Counted from the first letter of the stretch, positions 27,451 through 42,085 are shown. The stretch is DNA of 64,000 nt from Aquila chrysaetos chrysaetos (GCF_900496995.4 NC_044023.1:23506453-23570452), one strand, 5' to 3'. Translations and numbers: made by a program. Notes: a model not told the origin generated them from the sequence alone.

Positions 27451-30126
27451 TATTGAATTGCTCTCTGTGAATGCAGAAGAAGAATGGGAAAACCCAACGG
27501 GGCATCGAGTGCGGGGCTTGTTACCGGCACGCAGGTGCAGCCTTGCCATGGCTAATTGCGCCTCCGTGGGAGAGGCCAGGCAGTGGCCTGAAGAGCGCTC
27601 GGTCCTCAGAAAGGCTGGCAAGCTTTTAACTGAGCTAAGAGGCTCCATGAAGAAATTAAATTTGGCAGCGAAAGTACAGTACTTAGGTTAGTCTCAAGTA
27701 GTCTTGAGATATAAAAACGTTTCTGTGGGAGTTCTTGGCTGAATGTAAAGGCTGAGAGAAGAGTCCAGCAGCTTGCAGCGTGGAGCGGTGCTGCTTTATT
27801 TGTTTCGTGGTGGTGTTGATGGTTTTAAGAGGAAGGGTTGGCCTAAATTTATGTCTAAGCATTTATTGTGCTTTCGTGCAAGGACCAGAGGCAGGTTTTC
27901 CTGTGGTACTGGTCCATTTTGGGTTGGTAAGGCAGCCTGGGAGCTCCTGCCCTTCCTGCGTATGAGGGCTGAACAAAGCCTTAAATGCAAAGTGAAACTG
28001 GGGAAACTGGGTGGACTGGTTATCAAACAAGCACAACTTCTGTTGATACTTCTTCATTCCTCCAGAGACCCAGAGCTACCACAAACCTGGTGCAGCCCCA
28101 GATCTCCAGGACGGAGCATTTCCCCCCCTGTCCGGACTGATGGGGCAAGGGCTTTCCTGGGTCACGGTGTCCCCAGGCACAGGGCTCTCCTCCCGGCCAG
28201 GTACCCCGCGGTCCCTGCCCAGGACACTCTCAAGAGGTTCAAACACCTTCACCTTGGTTGCTGAACCGACTTCACCTGCTCAGAGGTCTCGTTCTTCAAA
28301 TTGCTGCTGGGGGTCCATCTCTCCCAACTGCTTCTACTGAAAATGTTTTACTTTTTGTAAGTAATTAAGTAGTTTTTTGAGTCAAAGAGTGAGAAGGACA
28401 GTTTCTGTAGGGCCTGGCAGTTAAGGGCTTCTGGCTTGAAGACCACTGTCTGAGGCTGCATATGAGGCTGTCAAACTGCTAACGTGCAGTGCGAGACCTT
28501 GGGGGAGAAATGGAGATGGTCGTCCCCTGGGTGCTTTACAATTGTCCCCTGGATGCTTTGCAGCTGTGGAAGTGGGAGATCTGGGTGTCAAATGCTGCAG
28601 CATAAGAGGCAGAGGAGGAGAACATCCTGTGAACCCAAGCCTCTCCCAACTCCAGACAGTCCTCTTAACTCCAAAATAAGGTTGTTTTTTTTTTTTTACA
28701 AAAGAGATAGGTGAATTAGATCATCCAGGCTTCAGGGAAGAGCTCGCAGGTGTGACCGTGGAGGGCGGTGGGGTGGGGTGGGCTGGGGTAAGACTTGGGT
28801 ACCCGACTCTGCGGGCACAGCCCTGGGATGGTGAACAGGGAAACGAGCCCTCAGGAGCAAGGGGCAATTTGGGAAGCTTCCCATGGACTCTGATCTGCTT
28901 TTTAACATCTGTGAGCCGACACAGCTGATGGAAGGACATGCCGTTTCCAGCCACAGACAGAAACAGTAAAACACCTTGGACAGCATTTGTGGATATTGCT
29001 CAGAAAAATAGCTTTATTTCTGGAGAGAGACTGTTTTGGGGTTTTTTTTTTCTCTTCCTAATCTCCAAAGGCGAGGCTGTCTAGTGTGAGTTTTTCAAAT
29101 AATAAACCAAAGTATATTTTGCATATGTTTTCTTCTGTTGTTCAAAAAATATAAATTGAATTTAAGGAATGCTGTTTGTTTTGGCACAGTTTCACATAGG
29201 CCATTCCGAAGGAAAGAAAATCCTTCAAGGTGAAGAGGGACATGATGAAAGCTGCTGGGTCCTTCCTCCCACGTGGCATGGACAACAGTGTCCTTGCTCA
29301 GAGATCTGCAGAAGACAAACCCTGGAAGAGCTGGAAAGGCTGACCTCCACCTGCATGTCAACCACACTACAGGTAACGGGCATGCTTTTACTTCAACATA
29401 TATATTTTCTAGATTTAAAGAGAAATCAAATATTATGTGGGGGCACTAAGGCTTGAAAGACATCTCAGCAGAAACTCAGCTCTGAACCATTGTCCAAAGG
29501 GTGAGGAACAAGCACAGGACATGAGGAGCAAGGCCCCAGGATATGGAGGGAAACATGTTTGATTTCAACATAAATGTTGATTTATAAGAGGTGGCAATTT
29601 CATATAGTTTATGCAAATTACACGAGGTTTAAAATCAAAGTTACAAAAAGGACACTTTGGCATCAGCTTGAAAGGAATGTAAATGAATATATCCTTAATT
29701 CACAGCCTTGCTTACCAGCAAAGACAAGTCTAGAAGAGCTGTACTTCCAACTGAACTCCTGAAGCGATAGCAACGCTGACACAAAGTTTTGTAATTTTAT
29801 GCTATTGCAAGGCACAAAGTCATCTAGTTGGGGATCTAATGATTCTGTGGCTACATTTGCTATTTTTTTACATCCTAGTGAATGCCATGCCTTTATGTCA
29901 GACTACATCTAATGTATAGCAGAAATACAAATTATGTATGCTGCCATCTCTGGGGTGGTTTGCATGTTAAGAGCATAAGCACTTTGAATAAGTCAATGTA
30001 TAGTTCGTATGAAGTGATGCCAATATTCTCTACTGGATAATGAAGGAACTGTGTGTGTGCTTGTGCAGAAAAGATGAAATTCCAGCTTGCATGTCTATAG
30101 AGAGAGGAGGTAGGACTGGGTGCTCG
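27451..30126. other. Gene-free intergenic stretch
   Basis: Open frames of up to 163 codons on the plus strand (27,773-28,264) look like no known protein and have no supporting signals. A T-run at about 28,684-28,698 and the 22-bp duplication are the only repeats noted. Confidence 0.65.
28522..28565 (+). repeat. Two-copy tandem duplication of 22 bp
   Basis: GTCCCCTGGGTGCTTTACAA is followed directly by GTCCCCTGGATGCTTTGCAG. The copies differ at a few positions, so the duplication is not recent. Confidence 0.85.
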
Positions 30127-30185
30127 GTGTCATGGTAACAAGGCAAGGCACGCGGTATATAAATATCTGAACATCACAGTCCTCA
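30127..30185 (+). promoter_or_regulatory. Candidate focused core promoter (RFX-like site, TATA box, initiator)
   Basis: TATATAAATA at 30,156-30,165 is embedded in GC-richer flank (GCACGCGG before it). An initiator match, TCACTTT, has its A at 30,185, 29 bases from the first T of the TATA box, which is canonical spacing. Upstream, GTGTCATGGTAAC (30,127-30,139) has one perfect RFX half-site (GTTACC on minus) and a degraded second half. TATA boxes alone occur by chance in 60 kb, but the combination is better than most others here. Confidence 0.3.
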
Positions 30186-30301
30186 CTTTCTTCTGGGATG
30201 TGCTGCTTACAACTTTGTAATGACCTCAGTCAAAAACTAGGCTGAATGCCAGCATTTCTCATTACAAGAAGGACATTCTTCTGGCAGCTAACATTTGTAA
30301 A
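30185..30301 (+). other. Hypothetical first exon of an unannotated transcript
   Basis: If transcription begins at the initiator at 30,185, the first strong donor is AAA|GTGAGTTA with GT at 30,302, giving a 117-base first exon. It has no long open frame and would be non-coding or a 5' UTR. I recognise no gene here. It is a prediction from signals only. Confidence 0.2.
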
Positions 30302-30510
30302 GTGAGTTAATGGTGGAGCTTTGTTCATTAAAGAGAAGAGGTAAAAAATGCATGTAGAGGATTGCTTCTAATTTATGATTATCCACAACCTTCTATTACC
30401 TTTCATCGCCACCATCAAATATTTAAAAACACCTTAAACCGGATATTGTTAATGGTGGGTAATTCCATCTCGTAGGATCCCTGCCTGGGCTGCTCCCGGG
30501 GTCCTTCTAC

Positions 30511-30540
30511 AGCTGTGTCCAGCTGTGTCCAGCTGTGCCC
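30511..30540 (+). repeat. Three tandem copies of AGCTGTGTCC
   Basis: Two perfect copies and a third with one change (GCC for TCC). Short local duplication. Confidence 0.95.
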
Positions 30541-33500
30541 CAGCCCCGGGGGCCCTCGCCTTCTCCGGCCAGCATCACGTTTAGAAATGGGGAATTTAAA
30601 GAGCTGCTGCTTCGAGGCGGAGCGCTGGGGGGGGTGGTGAGGGGGTGTCGTTGACATACCTTCTGGGACAAATCTTGGCTGTTGCAGAGGAAAACGTGAC
30701 TCATGGCAGCCCTGACAGCCGCGACGGTGCGCTGCCAGCCAGCGGCCTTCTCAGATCTTATAGGTATGGGGCTGGGTGGAAATCTCTGAAAAGGAAAAAT
30801 TAAGCGAAAATTAAATTCCTTCCAAGTGTTGGATTTTGTACTTCGCTGCTCTTTTCTCCATACTCTGTTGCTGACAACTGCTAGCTAAATCGTAGCATTA
30901 GGTACTCATTTAAAACCTGATTTATAAATATTTTTTGCAATTAAAATAATTCTGAATTAAAATTCCTCGTATATGGCATGTGTGTGGACAATTTGCGAAC
31001 ACGAAAACTTTTTTATCAACAATGATTTTTAAAATAAAAATAATATTTAAATAATTGAATAGTTGAATAATTGTCACTATTTTGTATACCTAGTTTTTCT
31101 TCTAATCTCATATTCCGTTCTTCTTGAAGAAAAGGTTTCAAGTATATTCTCTTTTCTTTCTCTTGAAGAAATGTAAGTATTCCACTGAAGAAAGGGTCTT
31201 AAATATGTACCACTGGTGAATTGTGAGACCTTTGTGGTTAAATGTAACCAGTCACGTCCACAAAACCCTACCGTGGTTTTAGTTATAAGCTTCATTCAAT
31301 GTGAGAGTATGTTTAGATTTTATGTTAGACCCTTGAAAAAAATGGTTTTACAGTGAGTCTTAGCACATAGAGAAAGTCACCTGGAATTGATCTTCCAGAG
31401 ATTTAATCCTCCGCGCTGGCACGCCATCAAGGCCAGCGAAATCTTGGCCTCATTTTAGCCTTTTTTTACACCTTCTTCAGATTAGAGTTGAAGGAAGCGA
31501 TCTAAGCAAAACCAGATTGCCTTGAAAGTAATGGCTTTTCTTGTCTCCAAATTCTCCAAAATCTGTTTTAAATTTTTTTATATTTAGTTTGAAGCTATTT
31601 GCTAGAAAGAAGAGATGCTTTAGGAATCTATTGCAGACACTAAAGGAGGAAGCTTTTTACATATTCAGATTTTACATCTGTATCGTATTTTATTTGGATA
31701 ATCACTCACTACTTTTCTCTGTGATGTCCTAGAAAATGTGCCCTACCTTCTGCTTGGTCCTTGTTTCATGGTTTGGATTTTCTTGCCTGTATTCACACTG
31801 TGAAGGAATTGATGGAAAAACCTGTATATTTTAATTGCTTAAAGAGAATCAATATGAGGCTTATTAGGAGCTATTTAGCACTAGTTGTCTAGATCTTTTT
31901 TGTTTGATAGATGTTTCTATTACTCAGTAAAAAAAAAATTCATGTTTGAGATGTAACTATGCAGAAGTGTGAAGAACTAATTCACACTGTGATAAAATAG
32001 TTATGTAAATGAGATGGGGAGGGATCATTTATCTGAAAGATTACTTGGGAATAGCATCAATCACCAGTATCAGATAATGAAGCCGTATTCCTGCATTGGA
32101 AAAGCAATGCTGTGGCCCCTAATATTTGAACACAGAGAAGGGGATTTACCAGCTTCCTGAGGGGATTTTACATCTGCTATAAATAGATGTCACAAATATT
32201 ATTTTGCAGTTAGATTTGCCATTGTGCAGCACGGGCGAATTATTGGCTTTGCTAGCAATGCTCGCTGTTCTGTAAAGGTCAGAACGGCAAAAAAAAAATT
32301 AGAAATTTTGCACTTAATTTAAAACAATGTAAGTATAAACAATGTTTTTAGACTAGAACATAATACGTGCAATACGCAATAAGTAAATTATTAACTCTGA
32401 GAGTTACATAAATTTATACAGGTGCACTGAAATAGGTAAGTATATTTTGTAAGAAAGTTATATTTGGAGTACATAAAAACGAGCTCCAGGTCTATGGAAA
32501 AGACTTTGTAGGTGCAATTGCTCATTCGTGCGCGCTGCTGTTTTCTGAGACATCCACGCTGTTTGTCCCGGACGCGCTGTGCTGCTCCTGAAGCAGCAGC
32601 TCCCTGAGCAGGAGGCAGCTCGTCCCCTTGCCCGGTGCTATCCTGGGAGCCTTCCCTCGCTCGCCTGCCTGTTAGGGGGGGATGTGGACGGGAGATTTTA
32701 CTGCTGTTCTCTAATTATTGCCTGGACTCGCAAATGGAAAGGTAGAAACAGATTCTTTCCCAGACTCTGCAGCATAGACAGTGATGCCAACAGAAGTGAT
32801 ACCAACCAGCCAACAGAAGTTTTCCAGGTTTCCCGTCCCCCTGTTATCCCCCAGGGGCAGAATATCCTCTTTACAGATGCAGTGAGAACAGGATACAATA
32901 GAATATAAAGTCATTAAACAGTACTTTAATGAGATGCCAGTAGAAACAAAACGTAATTCCCAACATAAAGGCAGTGATAACAAGTCTATATGGATGACGG
33001 TGTATTTATCCTTTCAGTACACTTGGTGCACGCGTGGCTCTGACTGAAGACTATACGGGAAAAGGAGAAGAAGAAAGCCCTGGGACCTGCCAGAGCAGGT
33101 AATCACATAAAAGCACTGCTGTGCTAATCCGACTCAATTTGCAAGCTGGGGAGGACCTCAGCGAAGGTTAAGATGCAAAATTACAGTGCACGTTGGTGGG
33201 AGAAGCAGGTACAGCCTGTCTGGGGCTGGTTTCCCGGTCCTTCACACCTGGAGCTGCATCTTCACAGCCGCGAGTCGGCGACGGGTGGGGGAACGGGGAG
33301 ATGCAACGTGCTCTGCGTGGTGGCTCCCAGCAAGGCTGTGTCACCTCGCTGCTGCGGTGGCTGAGGTTATTTCCCAGCCCCTGGCACGGGGTGTCTCGGG
33401 AACTGCAGAGCGAACCTACAGGACAGTCCTTTATCCCTAAACTCTGGATCATCGCAGCTCTGCCACGACACACAAGGGGAAATGGTCTGAAAGGAGGGAG

Positions 33501-33971
33501 AGCCCACACCACGCGCAGGCACAAAACTTGTGCGAGCTGATCGCTTTGGTACGAGCAGCATGGGAGCTGTCAGTAGCGTCTGTAGGACAGCCATGTGAGT
33601 ACCCGAGAAGAGATTGTATTGGAAAATGGGGGAAGCAGGGTTCAAATTGCTAATGAAATCTGAAAACCTAATTTAAATGGTAAATTTCCTGCAAATGATG
33701 TCCCTGTTTCAGCATTGCTGGGACACAAGCCCTGCCTTCCTGTGTGTAAGCTCTGATCTTTAGCAAGCGTGCTTTGAAGACAAGAGTTTTCAGTAATGAT
33801 TGTCTAGGAAGAATGTGTGGACAGAGAAGCTCATTTAGATATATTTGTGTGCAATTTGAGACTAAGCCTTGATCACATGGAGAACTTTTCCAAAGTTACA
33901 GAGTAACCCTGGGCTGTGCCATGACAGCAAAAGCCGTAATGCTATTGTTATTCTGTCAGCTAGAATCATCC

Positions 33972-33989
33972 AAAAAAAAAAAAAAAAAA
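33972..33989 (+). repeat. Poly(A) tract (18 bases)
   Basis: Simple homopolymer followed by CCAAAAACC; no source element recognised. Confidence 0.95.
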
Positions 33990-36900
33990 CCAAAAACCTG
34001 TAATTGTTCAACTTTCTTTTAACTTTAATTGCAGTATAGGCATCAACAACTGTTTAAGAGTACAAAACACAGCATTTGTTTAAGCAAAGGAGACAGGTGT
34101 ATAGATACAGTCTTGTAGTCATTATTTGTGCAGACCCTTAAAAACTACGATGAAGATCAGTAGAAGGAAGAGTACATGAACAGAACCTGAGCTCATCTAA
34201 AACATGGATGGAAACTCTGGTGTTTAACATGTTTGCAGTGTGGTGCTGCCTATTTTTGAAGGATGCCTTTTCCAGGCCAAGTAAGCATGTCCCTTCAGAC
34301 TTCCACACCTCACTGAACAAAAATTGGATGGAAAAGGTCTGGAGTCTGACCCTCTTTTCGCTGTAGCCTATCCATCTTTTCCCACAAGACAAAGCAAAAC
34401 TTGCTTCATTTTTTTCATGACAAGGGCAAAAGTCCTGAGATGCTGATGAGGACCAGCACGCCTTTTCCCTTTGGTGGGGAGGGAAGCAGCCGTCCCCCAG
34501 CTGTAGGGGCTGTGCTGCTTCCATCGCTCCAGCAGCACAGAAATTAATTCTCTGATGGGAAACTGAGGTCAAAGGGCAGCAGCGACGGCTGTGGCTAAAG
34601 AGGTCTGCAGCGGTGGTCCTGCCACATGGCCCAGGATTCTGGAAACCACAAAACTCGGTAAAACTCCCCTGCCTCCTCAGGCTGTTAGGAAATACACTCA
34701 TGTAGGTGAAGTATTTGACTATCACATGCATAAACATCAAGGGATGGGCAATAATTCACAACAAAATGTGTAAAGAATAGATGGAATATGCAATAAAGAC
34801 ACAGCCGATGCATGCGGTATCTTATTCGGTAATTCATTAAATATCTGCCCTAGAGCAGCACTGCTATATATCCTTCATATAGACTTAAACACAAGATTAG
34901 ATTGCAGTTTTCTAATATTTTTAAGCAAAGAAAACTTAATTTCATATTATTATAGCAAAATAATTGCTTTAATTAGTTAAACCTTTCCAACTGTATAGTG
35001 AAGGAAATTGCATGATTTTTCATTTCATACCATGCCATGTTGTTACGATAGTCTGAGTGCTGAGAAAAGACTCCTCAGAGATTGTTCTTTTGATTTTAAT
35101 GCAAAAACATTTTTTCATGTCGCTAACTCTGCACTGAAAGGTAAGTCTCTATAGCAAGTAGTTGTGCTGGATCTGATTTACACTGCAGGCTGCTGCTTAT
35201 GTAAAACAAGGAAGATGATATAAATTGGAGGTAATAGCATAGAGTGTGGAATGAAAGAAGATTATATTTTGTACTCGGAGGGTATTTAGCACCTTGAACC
35301 TGCGAAACTAATGAGTTTGTTTCTGTTCATCTTCTGCAAAATTATCATCTGACTTTTGACTGGGAGGGCTGTTACAATGATCATGCAATAAAAAGCACAG
35401 AAGTGTTTGACCTTTAGGACCCCATAATACATTGTAGCATGGCTAACAAGAGGGCTAAAAAAAATGTTCCTTTGTAAGCTGGGAGAATTTGTCCTGGGAA
35501 CTGAGACACTTGCATGGGAGACCTACAATAGCTTTTTTCATTTTCCACTATATAAATAGAGTCAAAGATGAAGTTGTTAAAATTATAGGCAGACACACGT
35601 TCTTCTTCAGTCTTTTCTCTTTTTTAAAGGTGGATTAAGGTTAATGTTTGAACTTTTAGGTATCTCACAAAATTCAGATTTTATTTCCTAAGTAAAATTG
35701 TGATAGCACCTCTGGAAAAACATATCCTTCCATTACTTGAGCACTACAAATGCCCTGAATGCTCAGCCTCAGAAGACACAACCTCCTCTGTTCTCCCACC
35801 CCTGTCTCCCCGTTCCAGCCCCGGTGTGGGTCTCCACCAGCAGACCTCCCCTGTGCACAGTTTTGTTCGACGGGCACAGGAATCCCTGCGTGGTGATGAT
35901 GAACATAACGGGCTGAATTAAACTTGCTAGCTCCAGCAATAATGCTCGGAACAGGGTGCTTTTTGCGTCTTATTTGGCACAGCCACCTAATGCCCATAAA
36001 ACAAGAAAGGCCGTTAGTAGTTCTCCCTTCTTCTTTCTCTCCCCTTCACCCCAACGCAGTGACAGTATTCTTTGCTGTAACTGAGGGTGTCTGCTACGGT
36101 CACACCTTTTATTGCGGTGCTGCTTTGCAAGTTCTCTTTAAGGCGATAATAGCAGATAATCCACCGCAGCAGCATAAGACTTCTTATGAGCCAGTACCTC
36201 AGCATTTAATCTCAGATGCTGCCAAGTTTGTACATTCCCCACCGAAGCCTGTGATGCTGGCCACCGTCATGCTACACAAAGCAATCCAATATGGTTTTTT
36301 CCTACACTTGTGGTTTCGGTTGTCTGGTTTCCTGATTCTGTGCTCACACCCTGAAGTTCCTCCAGAAGCGATCTATCACAGATTTCCTTACAGAAAACGG
36401 ACCCAAACCAGTCATTTGGAATTGCAACGCAGGACTAATTTAAACAAAATCCTTGGGAACAGGCAAGAAAGAGAGAGGTGTTGCCTCTCCTTTAAGCTTA
36501 ACCAACAATAAGCAGGTACAGCTCTCTCAATTTATATGATGTCAAAGTGTGTGGACTATTCCCCACATGAGCCTCATAAAGGTAATTTCTAGGAAGATAA
36601 GTTGTTCATCAAGTGTTGTCAGAGACAAGGGAAAAAAAAAATATGTTCTTTCAGCATCGTTTCATGGGATTCTTGCAGTGAAAAAGAAATCTGTGTGTGA
36701 TAACAGCAGTTCTACCCCAAATGATAAAAAAGCCTAGCTGAAATGGCGGTACTGTTTTGAAATGTCTTTCTTGTTAGTCTCATGCAGGGAGCTGGGGGCC
36801 ATGCAGAAGGTGCTGCAGGCAGTGCTGGGGCGCAGGCAGGGCTGGGGATGGTTGGTGCCATGCTCCTTCCTTCAGCCTCATCGGAGCATGCAGCACTTGC

Positions 36901-39900
36901 TTATTAAATGTCAGCAGTTATCAGTAAGTAAGTTATCCTATATGGTTTCAAAGATACACGGCTTTTTAAAATGCTGCTGGATTTACGGGAGTATTTGGGA
37001 AAGCTCTTGGGAATTGCCTCCAAAGATGCTCTGGGGAGGAGGCACTTACCCTGTCTGCACGTGGGCACTCCCTTTGCAAGGAATTCTGCTGCTCTTTTTT
37101 GGGGGGATTGGGGTTTTTTAACATATTGCTTTGAGGTTAAAATATATTTTCCTAACTATGTTAGGGAATGAAGGAATTTCACGTAGCAAAAATCTGTTTC
37201 CTGAAGAAATTGTGTAACCAAAAAGTGACATCACATTATCACCATAAAGCACAGTATTTATGTAAAGCTTTGGATGTTCCGTCAGCTCAGGACCCTTCTT
37301 GGGCAGGCATGGATTTTATGTGTGTTTTATACCCAAGAAAAAAGACTAAGAGCAGGACAGAGTTTTGCAGATGGCCATCAAAAAAATCAATGGCAGTATC
37401 ATGATTAAATTCCAAAGCCAATTGACGACTCCTGCCCAAACCACCGGGCTTTGCTGCCTGCCTCATCTGAATCAGAACATCTCACTCTTGCTGTGTGAGC
37501 ATCGGAAATACGTCTTATCGCTTTTAGCCATATAGGGCTTATTGATAACTTTCTGTTCTTTAGCTCTATTATTTATGGCAAACAGTGTACTCTGCTGTAA
37601 AACCAACCATAAAAACAAAGGCAATACATGGTCCGGCTTAAGATGTTTTGCAAATACAGATGAGGTAAGAAAAGCCATAAAAGCTTTTGAGGCCTCTTGA
37701 TTTTTCTCCTTTGAATCCATCTGTCATAAAATCTCATAGGAGATAGGATGTACTGCAAACTCAGAGGTAAAGCTAGTGCGCTCTTTGATGCTGTTGTTTG
37801 TGAATTCTCTGACATATTAGCAATAAATTCAGGTGGTGTGGTCATGCTGGAAGAAGTGAGGTTTTTACCAGCTTGTATATTGTATGTGGCATTTGATAAA
37901 TGCTACCTTCGGTTTCGGGAAATGCAGAAAAGCACTACGAGCGGTCAGGTGCTGTGCTCAAGGAGATGAATAACTAAAATACCTTGTGTTTTAGGAGACA
38001 GAGTCTACCCAAAGCACAGCAGGGAAATCACTGCTGGCGTGCATCTCCTGCCAAGTATAAGCTGAAATCAAACTGGCAGAAACATCACGTAGAAAGTTTT
38101 TTCAAAAAAAACACTCTGATGAGTGTAAAACCACGGAAAACCTATTTTTCTTGTTGTGCTTAACTGTTAATGGAATCTGTCGTGCTGCTCCTAAATGTGC
38201 ATGTGCTATCTTTTCCAAACGACGGGTGCAGTATGATCCTGATCACACGCTTAATTGCACGATGCAAACAGGGGCGCAGCATTGTTTGCCTGCAGAAATC
38301 TGGTTTTGCCTTTGCTGCTCGTGCTTTTTCCAGTGGAAGTTAACAACTGTGCAGTGTACTTGAAACTACAGAGAGTGGTTTGAGAAACTAAATATGGTTA
38401 AAGTCTTTTAGGGAGGGATGGAAGGGCCATGCATCCTGCCGGTCTGAGACAGCTCAGAACAAGTCAGAAATGTATTTTCTTCACTTTTCACCAAACATCT
38501 GGTTTTTGACAGCTGTAAGCATCCTCTCGGTGTGGGGGTAAGGTGAGGGAGTGTCCAGCAGCAGAAGTGGAGCAAATCTGTGTTGTCGGATTTTGTTGTT
38601 TTAAAATACATTATATTCTCTTCTTGTGCAAAATCAAAGAGAATTAGTTTTAGAGCACTGTACCTGACTTTGTCTGCACTAACTGTATTCCTTGAATTCT
38701 CATCTGGTAATAGAAAGTATAAATCCGATGATATATAGTGATTCATTCTCAAAAGAAATCATATGCACTTTTACTTTTCCTAATTCAACTTTCGGAATTT
38801 TCATTTAATATATAAACTCCATGGTCCGATCCATCTCCCAGTCATACTTTCCTGTCTAGCGGGTTTTATTAATTGCAACACCTTCAGTTGTTGTTTTGTT
38901 TAGATAATAGAGGACAATTCAGCATGAAGAAAATTCATTTTCCTGTTTCACATGGTTTTGTTTTTGTTTTTTTTGTTTCTTCTTGTAGTTTTTGAATGAA
39001 TTCTAGCAAATAGCTGTAGCAATATGGAAAGAGAAAGACTAAGGTAAACATTGATCTTTTCAGTGTAATAATTTATGGTACCAACTTAATAAGTGGCGTG
39101 ACATGAGCAGTTCACTATCCATTTATCATGCCTTGATAGTTTGATACCTGAATTTTTAACACCACTGTTCACTTTGGCATAATAAAGGACCTGCGAACAT
39201 TCCCATTAAACCCATGAGATTTTGAGTTTCTGCTTTGCTATAAATATCAGTACTTGTAATCTATGAATGACCTATTCCAGCAACTATAAAAAACTAAGAC
39301 TTTGACATTCTTGAACTTCAGGAGGACATCTTCCTCTTTCCAGAAGAAAAGGCTTATGGATACTTTTCATTACGTCCACCATAAGAAGTTTAGAAACTAA
39401 GACACAGTTCCTGAACTAAAATAAATCACTTTAATTCCACAGATGGCAAGGAGGAGACAACAATTTACGTTGAAAGGTTCTGATGAGAGTTGTCTTGAGC
39501 TGTAGTTTGCTGGCATAATAGCTTCAGGCTAATCACATATACTTCCAGTAGCTATAGTGTGGTTATAGTCAAAGAAATGAATGCACAAAAATAGCATTTG
39601 AGCTTCCATGTTTGCTCTCAACAGTCCCATCTCAAGGACTTCCCAGTCCATTTTGGTCAGCGTAGAGGTCACATAGGAGTCGGTGACTGCAAGTCCTTCA
39701 ACTGGGCTGCAGATAATAATGTCAAGTCAAATTATTTCTGCTTCTCACATCACTTTCTTCTGATTTAAAAAATGCTATGAAGCAGAATAAAAACCCTGAC
39801 ATTCCCTAGCTGCCTGACTTCACCGTGCCTTCCATAAGAAGCCTAGCTTGTCAGTGGAATAATACATAAACATGTTTCAAATAGTTGTGATTGATGTCCA

Positions 39901-42060
39901 GGTTCTCCACACTTGCTCTTCCTAGTGAAATCCACTTCAAATAAGGTACTTGTTAATAATTTCAAACATATGGCTGGTTTAGGTGCCAAGTTTTTTGAAT
40001 GCTTTGACTTCTGCAGAATATCATTGAGACGTAGTGCTGCAAATTCAGTACTCGGTGTTAGATACCAAGCGGGTTTAGCAGTTGGGGACATCCTTGGTGT
40101 GTTTTATGGCTTGGGGAAGCGTGTGGCGGCAGGGAGGGATGTTCTCACTGAACACTTTTGCAATAGTCTTAACCTACAGTTTGTTTTCATAGAAATACCT
40201 ATGGGAGAAAATACACCTCTCGTTTCCACAGAAAGCCTACAGCATCATCATTAACAAGGTGCAATGAAGGTTCCTCCCTGTGATAACTCTGTGTCAGCTA
40301 AATGGCTCATCACACCCTGGGTGCTTGGAGTCCAAGTTAGAAAGAGCAGACACGAGTACAGAATAGGCACGGAGCTCTCATACAACGATGACATCACTTA
40401 GACATCTAGACTAGTTTAGAGTGCAGTCTGTTCCTAAAATGTTTTTCAACTTCTTAGCCTGAAACCGATGTCCCCACTTCCATTCTTTCTGGAAAATATA
40501 TAAATACCTCTAATGACTGAAGACTCTGAAATGGCTTCACTTTTTGGTTTTGCTGATTCAAGGACCCGTAGAAAGAGAGAAATGGAAAATATAAATTGTG
40601 GGTAATGGGATAATAGTGAGAAATAAGTTAACTCTTGTGCTAAATTCTATTTATATCTGTGGTTTCTAAGGAATTGCAATAAAAAGGGTTTGTGATTATG
40701 TTTGTCTTATCTTAGGTTGTAGGGATTTAATGTACCATCTCTAAGTCGTTAAACATTTTTGCTGTGACGTTTGATCTCTCTGTTGATACTTTATTACTGT
40801 AGATCACTTAGAAATGGGAAAGGGAACTGTGAAATTTAAAAACAAATTACAGCTTGTTGGTTTTTCAGTAACTGGATATTTAAAAGCTCCATTTTTAGTA
40901 AGAAATAATGACTTGCTCTATTTAGAGACTATTTAAAATGCTCTTGAGGTATATATTGAATATCTCAACATAACAGATAAATCAGGAGCAGACTCAAAAT
41001 TAGTTTTGCACTGTTATATTTTACAATATGTTCTATATTATGGTGCACGTTATACATCCCTTGTACACTTGCACGTTAGATATGGAAGAAGAGATAGAGT
41101 CTGTTTTCAAAGCTGTTTCTAACATATGATCATTCTTATCCCCTGAAAACCTGCCAGGATTTGTCTTTGAAGTACAAAGTTGGTTTATTTGTACATTTGT
41201 GGATGATCTCCGATAGGCTGAGGATGATAGTTTTTATGGTGTTTTCCTCTTCTGGTGTTGTAAATGCATTATTTATATATCCAAAAGTAATTAGGAGAGA
41301 GGTGGTTGTTCAGCTGAATTTTAAACTAATTAAACTGACCTAATTCCTGTCAAAAATAATTAGGATAAAAACTGCATTCCCTAAGCAAATCTTTCAAGAT
41401 GGAAAACTGGCCACCAGAGTCCGGGCGCTGGAGCTGCTCCAGGCGAACAGCCACGCGCCGCATGGGTAGCGGCAACCCGCGCCAGCGACAGGTATCGAAA
41501 CGGTATTTGCTCTGTGACGCCAGAATCATTAAACTGCTTGCTTTGTCAACTGACAGATGCATTTTTAGTGCAGTCAGTTAACTTCATGCTTTCCCAAATT
41601 AACTAGGTCCTTACTGGAATTAATGGGCACCTTTCCATTGCAACAAGCATTTGCCTTAATGCATTGCTGCAAGCCAGCACTGCTGCCGGTGCCCTTGTCC
41701 TGCTGGCGTTGCCTGTGATCACTTACGCATCTCCTGTAACCTCTGGTGGGAGTCACCTACCCAAGGAAAGGAACTTGCCAGCCTTTGGAATGACACCGAG
41801 CTGATCAGGTGGTGTTGATTTTTTTTTTTTCCCAACACACATAACTATGAGCATTCACTAAAACTTTCCCCAAAACAGTGTTTGGCAAACAGCTGCATCT
41901 TCGCTTCAGAAAACAGTTTTGGTTTAAGCTGAAATTAATAAACTCATCTCCTTGTTGGAGCAGATCTATAGGGCTAATTCAAGCCAGCTGACTTAGTGAA
42001 GAATACACAAGAGCTTTGTTGCTTTCACTGTTAGAGAACATTAGTTACATTATGTTTAAC

Positions 42061-42085
42061 AAAAAAAAAAAAAAAAAAAGAGAGA
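42061..42085 (+). repeat. Poly(A) tract (19 bases) followed by GA repeats
   Basis: A run of 19 As runs into GAGAGAG. Simple low-complexity purine tract. Confidence 0.95.

Noticed and set aside
34138..34740. 200-codon minus-strand open frame
   Set aside because: No recognisable domain, no start context or splice arrangement and ordinary composition; a frame this long can arise by chance in 64 kb searched in six frames.
35924..36511. 195-codon plus-strand open frame
   Set aside because: No similarity to any family I know and no promoter or splice evidence; kept only as a note.
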